Below, piece by piece: positions 54,109-61,356 of a stretch of 64,000 nucleotides of DNA. The translations under genes were made by a program, and so were the position numbers. Each line of letters starts with the position of its first letter. Within the stretch, counting starts at the first letter, position 1. The stretch is from Chitinophaga chungangae. Lineage in GTDB: Bacteria > Bacteroidota > Bacteroidia > Chitinophagales > Chitinophagaceae. A model generated the notes under the pieces. That model worked only from the letters and a program-made list of their open reading frames with translations. It ran no database searches and was not told the origin of the DNA. The DNA lies in assembly GCF_017742215.1 (NCBI RefSeq), contig NZ_JAGHKP010000002.1, positions 1,026,737 through 1,090,736 of the forward strand, in the 5' to 3' direction.

Positions 54109-56247
54109 ATGAAAAGATTATTGTATATAATCGCCGCCTGCCTGCTTTACGGCGTAACCGCGCCCGCGCAGATCAGCCCGGCGGCTATGCGGCAGTGGAA
54201 AGACCGGAAATATTCCATGTTCATCCACTTTGGCGTGTATTCCAAACTGGGCGGGGTATGGGAAGGCAAACCCGTCAGCCGCGGCCTCAGCGAACAGATC
54301 AGGGCCCATGCCGCCGGCCTTTACAGCGATACTTACGAAGAGGTGGCCGCCACCTTCGACCCCGAAAAATGGAACCCCGACAGTATCGCCCTGCTCGCCA
54401 AAAACGCCGGCATGGGCGCTATCGTGATCACTTCCAAACACCACGACGGCTTCGCCCTCTGGGACTGCGCTTATACCACGTTCGACATCATGGACGCTTC
54501 TCCCTATAAAAAAGATATCCTGAAAGGCCTGTCTGAAGCCTGCAAGCGCCATGGCATCGCATTCGGGTTGTATTTTTCGCTCATCGACTGGCATTTCCCG
54601 GCCGCCATGCCCATCTCCGGGCATAATTCCGATTCCATCCCGCCCGATCATCATACTTATAATAAAAACCAGGTGACCGAGCTGCTCAGCAAATACGGCC
54701 CCGTTTCCGAGCTGTGGTTCGATATGGGCAGCATGACGCTCGAACAAAGCCGGGAAATGCGCGAACTGGTGCACCGCCTTCAGCCCGATTGCCTCATCGG
54801 CAGCCGCATCGGCAACAATATGGGCGATTTTACCGTGATGGGCGACAACCAGGAGCCGGATTACATCATCGGCGTGCCCTGGCAAAGCCCCGCCTCGTTT
54901 TTCCACGAAACATGGGGCTATCGTTCCTGGCAGGAAAGGGGCGACATCCGTAAAAAAGAAAGGGAAAAACTGACCAGCCTCGTACGGGTAGCTTCCCGGG
55001 GCGGCAATTTCCTGCTCAATATCGGGCCGAAAGGCGATGGTACCGTGGTGCCTTTTGAAGAAGAAACACTGCTGGCCATCGGCGATTGGCTGAAAAAGAA
55101 CGGCGAAGCCATTTACGGGACCAACCCCGATCCTTTCCATGTACCGTTCGAATGGGGCAGCGTTACCAGCCGGGAAAATAAACTGTACCTGTTCATGATG
55201 AAACAGCCGAACAACAATACCATCCTGCTGCCCGGTCTGAAAGGAAAAGTAAAGGAAGCCTACCTGCTCGAAGGCAAAATCCCGCTGAAAACCACTTCCA
55301 TCAAAGAAGGCATGTTGGTACAGGTGCCCGCCGGGCTGGACGTAAGCCAGTGGTTCAAAGTGATCGTGCTCGACATGCCGGGCGGCTACACCGTGCCGCC
55401 GGTGAACATCGTACCGCTCGCGAAATCGGCGGAACTGGACAACGGGAACGCTTTCAAATATTTCAGCAACGCCACGGTAGATTACAACACCAGCTTCACC
55501 AGCACCATCAAAAACGCCTGGACGTTGCAGCCGGCTGCCAGCGGCACTTTCAAGCCGGTGTTGTATTATGCGACGGAAGAAAAGGACCGGAAAATAAAAT
55601 TGCAGCTGGGCGCAAACACCAGCGAAGTAACGCTTGACGGCGGGGAAGAACTGAAGCTGGACAACGACCTCCGCAATACCCGCTTCAGCGAACTGTACCT
55701 GCTGGGGCCGCTGTATTCCGGCGTGGGCGGCACGCACGGCGACCTTCACAACGTAGACCTTTCCAAACCCTGGCCGCGCGCCAACGGGCAAAAATGGGCG
55801 AAACATCCCGGATACGCCAACGGCACGCAATATTCGCTGCCCGCCGGCCTGATGACGGGTTATTATGCGCTGCAGGAGATCACGTCTCCCCGCGCGCAGC
55901 AGCTCCTCGTAAAAGTGACCGGCGGCGATGCGGTAATGGTGTTCCTGAACGGGAAAGATCTCTTCATCCAGAACAATCCCTACAAAAAAGACAGCATCGT
56001 ACATTATGTGCTGCTGCCGCTTTCCGAAGGAAAAAACCAGCTGGTGGTGAAACTTTTCAACCACTTCAAAAAATCGCTTCCTTTTAATATCGACTATGCC
56101 GTTCCGCAGGTGTATTACCGCAAAACGCTTCCGCCGGTGGAAATGGAGAAAGGAAAATATTATCCCGTCAGCTGGCAGCTGGCCAACCCGCTTACGCCGC
56201 ACGACGAAATGGGAATGCCAAACTTAAAACTGGAGATCACCCAATAA
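54109..56247 (+). CDS. Secreted GH29 alpha-L-fucosidase
   Basis: A 712-residue exported fucosidase with signal peptide (LLYIIAACLLYGVTAPAQ). The N-terminal catalytic barrel (about 25-345) has the GH29 features HFGVYSKLGGVWEG, KHHDGFALWDC and the nucleophile region ELWFDMGSM with Asp205. A carbohydrate-active C-terminal part of about 360 residues follows, longer than minimal family members. It would release fucose from host or plant glycans. It stands alone on its transcript, with a strong terminator after it. Confidence 0.93.
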   Translation: MKRLLYIIAACLLYGVTAPAQISPAAMRQWKDRKYSMFIHFGVYSKLGGVWEGKPVSRGLSEQIRAHAAGLYSDTYEEVAATFDPEKWNPDSIALLAKNAGMGAIVITSKHHDGFALWDCAYTTFDIMDASPYKKDILKGLSEACKRHGIAFGLYFSLIDWHFPAAMPISGHNSDSIPPDHHTYNKNQVTELLSKYGPVSELWFDMGSMTLEQSREMRELVHRLQPDCLIGSRIGNNMGDFTVMGDNQEPDYIIGVPWQSPASFFHETWGYRSWQERGDIRKKEREKLTSLVRVASRGGNFLLNIGPKGDGTVVPFEEETLLAIGDWLKKNGEAIYGTNPDPFHVPFEWGSVTSRENKLYLFMMKQPNNNTILLPGLKGKVKEAYLLEGKIPLKTTSIKEGMLVQVPAGLDVSQWFKVIVLDMPGGYTVPPVNIVPLAKSAELDNGNAFKYFSNATVDYNTSFTSTIKNAWTLQPAASGTFKPVLYYATEEKDRKIKLQLGANTSEVTLDGGEELKLDNDLRNTRFSELYLLGPLYSGVGGTHGDLHNVDLSKPWPRANGQKWAKHPGYANGTQYSLPAGLMTGYYALQEITSPRAQQLLVKVTGGDAVMVFLNGKDLFIQNNPYKKDSIVHYVLLPLSEGKNQLVVKLFNHFKKSLPFNIDYAVPQVYYRKTLPPVEMEKGKYYPVSWQLANPLTPHDEMGMPNLKLEITQ

Positions 56248-56252
56248 ATACA

Positions 56253-56282
56253 AAAGGCCCCGCCACCGCGGGGCTTTTTTTT
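56253..56282 (+). terminator. Rho-independent terminator after GH29 gene
   Basis: GCCCCGC at 56257-56263 pairs with GCGGGGC at 56268-56274 around a CACC loop, followed by a run of T. Confidence 0.93.
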
Positions 56283-56335
56283 CCGGGCAACCGCCCGCGC
56301 ATTTTTCGCGTAACCATCGCAGTAACCATTACTTT

Positions 56336-56734
56336 ATGAAGAAGCTCATTTTTCTCGCGGTGTTTTTCGCCGCATGTTCCTCCAACAACAACGATAACGC
56401 CGGCCCCGGCGCGGTAACGTCTGGTACCTGGCGCGTCAGCCACTTTTCCGAGCGGGGAGACGATGAAACGGGCGATTTTTCCGGCTACAGTTTCTCCTTT
56501 TCCGGCAACGGCAGCGCCACCGCCGTAAGATCCGGAAACAGCCAAACGGGCACCTGGTCGGTAAACGGCAGCAGCACCCGTTTTTCCATCGACTTCGGGG
56601 CGAAAACCGACGCCAATAAACCGCTCGGGGAGCTCACCGACGACTGGAAAGTGATCTCCATTTCGGCCAGCGAGATCAAACTGACGGACGACAATGCCAC
56701 CAGCGCCGAATTCCTGACCTTCGCAAAGAATTGA
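56336..56734 (+). CDS. Small exported lipoprotein of unknown function
   Basis: A 132-residue protein with a signal peptide ending in the lipobox FAAC (residues about 11-14), an Asn/Asp-rich linker and a beta-rich body (SGTWRVSHFSERGDDETG, FSFSGNGSATAV). The overall pattern resembles short lipocalin-like Bacteroidota lipoproteins. No family is firmly recognised. It sits alone between the GH29 terminator and the promoter of the L,D-transpeptidase-like gene. Confidence 0.75.
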   Translation: MKKLIFLAVFFAACSSNNNDNAGPGAVTSGTWRVSHFSERGDDETGDFSGYSFSFSGNGSATAVRSGNSQTGTWSVNGSSTRFSIDFGAKTDANKPLGELTDDWKVISISASEIKLTDDNATSAEFLTFAKN

Positions 56735-56809
56735 TTTTCAATAGTACATTTTTGACGGGAATTCGACAATTCAATGATTGTAACAACAATACCCATAATG
56801 GATTTTTCG

Positions 56810-56817
56810 TATCTTTG
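56810..56817 (+). promoter_or_regulatory. Candidate -7 element for the transpeptidase-like gene
   Basis: TATCTTTG is an exact TAnnTTTG match, 48 bases before the ATG at 56866. A -33 TTTG is not evident. Confidence 0.45.
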
Positions 56818-56865
56818 TGCCTGCCAACAACCATTATTGAAAAACCATTTTTTGTAAGGAAAGAT

Positions 56866-57615
56866 ATGAAGCGGATGAAATTACGCATTAGCAAAAAAAG
56901 ATACATACTGCCTTTTGTGGCACTAACTTCTCTATTCAGCCTGAAAGTATCCTCTATCGGTAAAAAGAACAGCGGTATTGTGGCGCCCGTTGCGGCTACC
57001 GCCACTGCTATGTCTGCCGAAGCTGCTTTGTACGAAACTTTGTCGCTGGATTCGCTGGGGCTGTCGCCCGAGGCGTACCAGTACGCCTTGCAGGGGCACG
57101 ACCGCCTGCAGAAAGAAGGGAAGCTTCGCAACGACGATATTTTGTCGATCGTGGACTTCAGTTTGCCTTCAACGAAAAAAAGGCTGTTTGTGATAGACCT
57201 TGCGTCGGGGAAACTGCTGTTTAATTCCCTGGTGAGCCACGGCAGAAATTCCGGGAGGGATATGGCTACGGCTTTTTCCAACGCGCCCGAAAGTTTTAAA
57301 AGCAGCCTGGGTTTTTATGTGACCGGCAACACGTACCGCGGGGCGCATGGTTATTCGCTGCGGCTCGAAGGCGAGGAAGAAGGGATCAACAATAACGCCA
57401 TGGACCGCGGCATCGTGATGCATGCGGCGGATTATGTGAATGAAAAACTCGCCCGCATGCAGGGTTATATCGGCAGAAGCCTCGGCTGCCCCGCCATACC
57501 GCCCGCATTGCATAAAAAGATCATTGCGAAGATCCAGAACGGCAGTTGCCTGTTCATGTACAGTCCCGATGAAAAATACCTGTCTTCGACAAAGATGTTT
57601 CAGCATACTGTATAA
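56866..57615 (+). CDS. Murein L,D-transpeptidase-like (YkuD_2) exported protein
   Basis: A 249-residue protein with an N-terminal hydrophobic segment (about 14-30) and a YkuD_2-type domain (about 85-245). The catalytic region shows VMHAADYV (His) and GRSLGCPAIP (Cys). Such enzymes cross-link or remodel peptidoglycan, though this subfamily is poorly studied. The frame stays open upstream, but the ATG at 56866 follows the -7 element and precedes the membrane segment, so I use it. Followed at 53 bases by the GH9 gene, which has its own -7 element. Confidence 0.88.
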   Translation: MKRMKLRISKKRYILPFVALTSLFSLKVSSIGKKNSGIVAPVAATATAMSAEAALYETLSLDSLGLSPEAYQYALQGHDRLQKEGKLRNDDILSIVDFSLPSTKKRLFVIDLASGKLLFNSLVSHGRNSGRDMATAFSNAPESFKSSLGFYVTGNTYRGAHGYSLRLEGEEEGINNNAMDRGIVMHAADYVNEKLARMQGYIGRSLGCPAIPPALHKKIIAKIQNGSCLFMYSPDEKYLSSTKMFQHTV

Positions 57616-57642
57616 CAACCGTGCATAATTCGGGGATTGTCT

Positions 57643-57650
57643 TACTTTTG
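57643..57650 (+). promoter_or_regulatory. Candidate -7 element for the GH9 gene
   Basis: TACTTTTG matches TAnnTTTG, 17 bases before the GH9 ATG at 57668. No good -33 element at the expected spacing. Confidence 0.45.
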
Positions 57651-57667
57651 AGGACATCCCCGGCCAA

Positions 57668-59461
57668 ATGAAGATACTTAGCACGATCACCCTTTTATTT
57701 CTTCTACCATTACTGATAGCTGCAGAGAAACAAACGCCGGAAGCATATATCCGTATCAATCAACTCGGGTATTTGCCTTCCGGCGTTAAAGCAGCGGTTT
57801 GGGGAAGCCCTGGTAACCAGACCATCAGCGATTTCCACCTGGTGGATTTCACCAATGGGAAAGTCGTGTTTACCGGCCCTGCCAGTAAGCCTTTCGGCAG
57901 TTACGGCCCTTTCGCGCAAACTTACCGTCTCGATTTTTCCGCTTTCCTGCGCCCCGGCGTGTATTACCTGAAGGCGGGCGGAGTAGTGTCTCCCGTGTTC
58001 CGCATCGGGAAAGACGTGTACAACGGCGCCGCGGATTTTTGTCTCCGTTACCTCCGCCAGCAGCGCTGCGGTTTTAATCCCTATTTAAAAGATTCCTGTC
58101 ATACCGCAGACGGCTACACGCTCTACGGCCCCATGCCCGACAGCACGAAGATAGACGCCATAGGCGGCTGGCACGACGCCAGCGATTACCTCCAGTATTC
58201 CACTACGTCCGCCAACACCGTATATCACCTGCTGGCCGCTTACCGCGACTTCCCGCAGGTGTTTTCCGACCATCACGACGCCAACGGGCTTTCCGGGCAG
58301 AACAGTACCGCTGACGTGCTCGACGAAGCGCGCTGGGGGCTGGACTGGCTGCTGCGCATGCATCCGCAGCCGGACTGGCTGTTCAACCAGATCGCGGACG
58401 ACCGTGATCACCGCGGCATGCGTCTTCCAGCGCTGGATTCTTTTTATGGAAGGGGGCATGAACGGCCTGTTTATTTCTGCTCCGGCCAGCCGCAGGTACA
58501 AGGCGTGAAATACAACAAAATGAACAAAAGCACCGGCATGGCTTCCACGGCGGGAAAATTCGCCAGCGCGTTCGCCCTCGGGTATGCGGTACTGGAAACA
58601 AAAGACCCGGCGTATGCCCGCAAACTCAGGATGAAAGCCGGAACGTCGTACGCGCTTGGATTGGAGAACCCCGGCGTGCAGCAAACCGCTTCGGTACTGT
58701 CGCCATACATCTACGCGGAAGACAACTGGACGGACGATATGGAGCTCGCAGCCGCGGAGCTGTTCGCCATCACGAGGGACCGCAGCTACCTGAAAGAAGG
58801 CATGAAATATGCGGCCGGCGAAACCATTACGCCCTGGCTGGGCGCCGATACGGCCAATCATTATCAATGGTATCCTTTCATTAATATCGGGCATTACGAA
58901 ATGGCGCTGAACGCGCCCGGCAATGATAAAAAACTGCTGACGGGATATTACCGGGAAGGCATTGACCGGGTATGGCAAAAAGCGAACAAAAACGCGTTTT
59001 ACCGCGGCGTTCCTTTCATCTGGTGCAGCAACAATCTTACCGCTGCTTTTGCGATACAATGTTACTGGTACGAAAACCTGAGCGGGAAAAACGATTACGC
59101 CGCGCTTGCGCAGGCGAATGTAGACTGGCTTTTCGGCTGCAATCCCTGGGGCACCAGCATGGTGTACGGTTTGCCCGAGTACGGCGATGCGCCGGCAGAC
59201 CCGCATTCCGCATTCACACATTTAAAAAATTACCCGATAGACGGCGGGCTGGTAGACGGCCCGGTGTACGGCTCGATCTATAAAAGCCTCATCGGTATAC
59301 GCCTTGCAGACCCCGACGAATATGCGCCTTTTCAAAGCGACCTGGTGGTGTACCACGACGATTACGGCGATTACAGCACCAACGAACCTACGATGGACGG
59401 CACCGCGTCGCTGATCTACTTGCTGGCGTTGAAGGAAAATGAAGGAATGAAAACAAAGTAG
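57668..59461 (+). CDS. Secreted GH9 endo-glucanase
   Basis: A 597-residue exported glucanase with signal peptide (ILSTITLLFLLPLLIAAE), an N-terminal Ig-like (CelD_N) domain (about 25-110) and a GH9 (alpha/alpha)6 barrel (about 115-595). Catalytic residues are visible: Asp170 and Asp173 in GGWHDASDYLQY and the acid Glu573 in STNEPTMDGTASL. It would cut beta-1,4-glucans such as cellulose or hemicellulose oligomers. Its stop is three bases from the stop of the convergent ECF sigma factor. Confidence 0.93.
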   Translation: MKILSTITLLFLLPLLIAAEKQTPEAYIRINQLGYLPSGVKAAVWGSPGNQTISDFHLVDFTNGKVVFTGPASKPFGSYGPFAQTYRLDFSAFLRPGVYYLKAGGVVSPVFRIGKDVYNGAADFCLRYLRQQRCGFNPYLKDSCHTADGYTLYGPMPDSTKIDAIGGWHDASDYLQYSTTSANTVYHLLAAYRDFPQVFSDHHDANGLSGQNSTADVLDEARWGLDWLLRMHPQPDWLFNQIADDRDHRGMRLPALDSFYGRGHERPVYFCSGQPQVQGVKYNKMNKSTGMASTAGKFASAFALGYAVLETKDPAYARKLRMKAGTSYALGLENPGVQQTASVLSPYIYAEDNWTDDMELAAAELFAITRDRSYLKEGMKYAAGETITPWLGADTANHYQWYPFINIGHYEMALNAPGNDKKLLTGYYREGIDRVWQKANKNAFYRGVPFIWCSNNLTAAFAIQCYWYENLSGKNDYAALAQANVDWLFGCNPWGTSMVYGLPEYGDAPADPHSAFTHLKNYPIDGGLVDGPVYGSIYKSLIGIRLADPDEYAPFQSDLVVYHDDYGDYSTNEPTMDGTASLIYLLALKENEGMKTK

Positions 59462-59464
59462 GCG

Positions 59465-60109
59465 TTACCACCATCCGATCAAAAAACCGATCAGCAGCGT
59501 GGTGCGCTGCAGGCCGTTGCGCAGCAGCCGCAAAGCCTTGCGCATATGCTGTTCCACCGTATTCACGGAAATGCCGGAACGTTCCGCGATCTCTTTGTTG
59601 CTCAGCTCTTCCGAGCGGCTCAGCAGGAACACCTGCCGGCATTTGTCCGGCAGCTGGCGGATGGCGTCGGCCATTTGAAGCGAGAGCTCTTTGTGTGAGA
59701 GATAGGTTTCCACATCGTTGGAAACGGCTGGCGGGCGCGTTTCCTGGAACACTTCGTATTTGTGATGGATGTATTGGCGGTGCAGGTAATTCAGCACACG
59801 GTTGCGCAACGCGGTAAAAACGTAGGCTTTGAATGAAGTGTGAATGTCGAGGCGGTCTTTCCTTTCCAGCAATTCCAGGAATACTTCCTGTACAAATTCG
59901 CGGGCGGTTTCTTTGTCGCCGGTTTTTTCATATGCCTTTTTCAGCAACATCACCGCATAACGTTGGTACAACGCGTCAAACGCTGCCTGGTCGCCCTTTT
60001 TCCAGTATGTGAGCAAATCTGCGTCCGTATGGTGTGTGTAGTGTGGGATAGACTTTGGTTGTTTTCGTAAATAAATGTAAGGAAAAATAAGGGCTATTTT
60101 CAAAGTCAA
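59465..60109 (-). CDS. ECF-type RNA polymerase sigma factor
   Basis: A sigma-70 family ECF factor of about 214 residues with region 2 (DALYQRYAVMLLKKAYEKTG to FVQEVFLELL) and region 4 (QLPDKCRQVFLLSRSEELSN and IAERSGISVNTVEQHMRKAL). It would direct transcription of the adjacent FecR and STN-transporter genes. The start is uncertain: the frame begins at a TTG at 60109 and there is no ATG before region 2, so a rare start codon must be used. It is divergent from fecR, 85 bases away. Confidence 0.9.
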   Translation of the reverse strand: MTLKIALIFPYIYLRKQPKSIPHYTHHTDADLLTYWKKGDQAAFDALYQRYAVMLLKKAYEKTGDKETAREFVQEVFLELLERKDRLDIHTSFKAYVFTALRNRVLNYLHRQYIHHKYEVFQETRPPAVSNDVETYLSHKELSLQMADAIRQLPDKCRQVFLLSRSEELSNKEIAERSGISVNTVEQHMRKALRLLRNGLQRTTLLIGFLIGWW

Positions 60110-60194
60110 AACAAAAAGAAATATTTTTTTAATGGGGTAACGGTTCGTGTTTTATTGTTTGTCTTTTAGGATAAGAGACGTATAATTACCGCTT

Positions 60195-61175
60195 ATGGGC
60201 ATGATCGATGTAAAAGAACTGCTGGAGAAATATAAAGCGGGCGCCTGCACGCGGGAAGAGCTGCGTGTGCTGGAAGAATGGTATGAAAGCTGGCGCCATC
60301 CGGACGCAAAGCCTGTGCAGTGGCGGCCGGACGAAGAGCTCACACAGGAACTGCTGGAGGATTTCCGCGAGATACGCCGAAGCAGGGAAACGCTTTTCCG
60401 CCGCGGAACGGCCGGAGCCTGGTGGAAAGCCGCGGCAGTGGCCATTCCCATTATCGGGATCGGCGCATTGTTGTGGATAAGCCGGCCTTCCGTGAACACG
60501 CCCGCCTCCGGGCCGGTACTGGCCGTAGCGCCGCCCGGGCCGGACAGCAAACGTTTCATCCTGCTGCCCGACAGCAGTACCGTGGTATTGCGGGAGGGCA
60601 GCACCCTCATATATCCCGATGCGTTCACAGGCGATACCCGTGAAGTAACGCTCACCGGAGAAGGGTATTTCGACATCAAAGAACAATCCGGCAAACCTTT
60701 CCGCATCCGCTCGGGCAAACTGATCACCACCGTGCTGGGCACTTCCTTCAATATCAAAGCCTATCCGGGCCAGCCTTCCGTAACGGTCACCGTGTCTGCC
60801 GGCAAGGTGAAAATAGAAGAAGGCGGCAGCAACAAGCTGCTCGGCATTTTATTGCCGGACCAGCAGATCGTATATGAAAACGAAACGGCGGCCACCAAAC
60901 CCGTGAAAGCCGCGGAGACAGTAGCCTGGATAAAAAAAGGCATGGACTTCAACAACGTGCCCTTCGAAGAGATCGCGCGGCGGATAGGGGAGCAGTACCA
61001 GGCGAAGATCTTTTTCGCCAACGACGCACTTCGTAAATGCCGCATCCGTGCTACATTTGAAGGCACCGAAACGCTCGATGAAATAATGTATATCCTTTGC
61101 ACCGTCGGCAATGCCACCTACACTATCCGGAATAATGAAGTGACGCTCAATGGAGATGGCTGCATGAAAGAATAA
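60195..61175 (+). CDS. FecR-family anti-sigma factor
   Basis: A 326-residue membrane anti-sigma factor with an N-terminal cytoplasmic part (about 1-75), one membrane span (about 80-100, AAAVAIPIIGIGALLW), a periplasmic FecR domain (about 115-220, VTLTGEGYFDIKEQSG) and a C-terminal DUF4974-like domain (about 240-320). It should hold the adjacent ECF factor inactive until the STN-bearing transporter signals. The start is ATG at 60195; a second Met two codons later is possible. Confidence 0.93.
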   Translation: MGMIDVKELLEKYKAGACTREELRVLEEWYESWRHPDAKPVQWRPDEELTQELLEDFREIRRSRETLFRRGTAGAWWKAAAVAIPIIGIGALLWISRPSVNTPASGPVLAVAPPGPDSKRFILLPDSSTVVLREGSTLIYPDAFTGDTREVTLTGEGYFDIKEQSGKPFRIRSGKLITTVLGTSFNIKAYPGQPSVTVTVSAGKVKIEEGGSNKLLGILLPDQQIVYENETAATKPVKAAETVAWIKKGMDFNNVPFEEIARRIGEQYQAKIFFANDALRKCRIRATFEGTETLDEIMYILCTVGNATYTIRNNEVTLNGDGCMKE

Positions 61176-61264
61176 CACACCGCTAACAATGTTCAAGTAA
61201 CCAAAATCTTATGCCATGACCCGGATAATTTCTCCGCCTTCCTGAGAATTACGGAAATGAAAAA

Positions 61265-61294
61265 CCCCTCCGTGCTGTGGTAGGTCGGGAGGGG
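61265..61294 (+). other. Leader hairpin between fecR and the STN transporter
   Basis: CCCCTCC at 61265-61271 pairs with GGAGGGG at 61288-61294 around a long loop. No T-run follows, so it is probably a leader structure of the transporter mRNA rather than a terminator. Confidence 0.45.
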
Positions 61295-61356
61295 AACAGC
61301 TTAAAACGCAAACAGCCCGAAGGCTGATTCTTCAACATTTTAAACTATTGCAATTT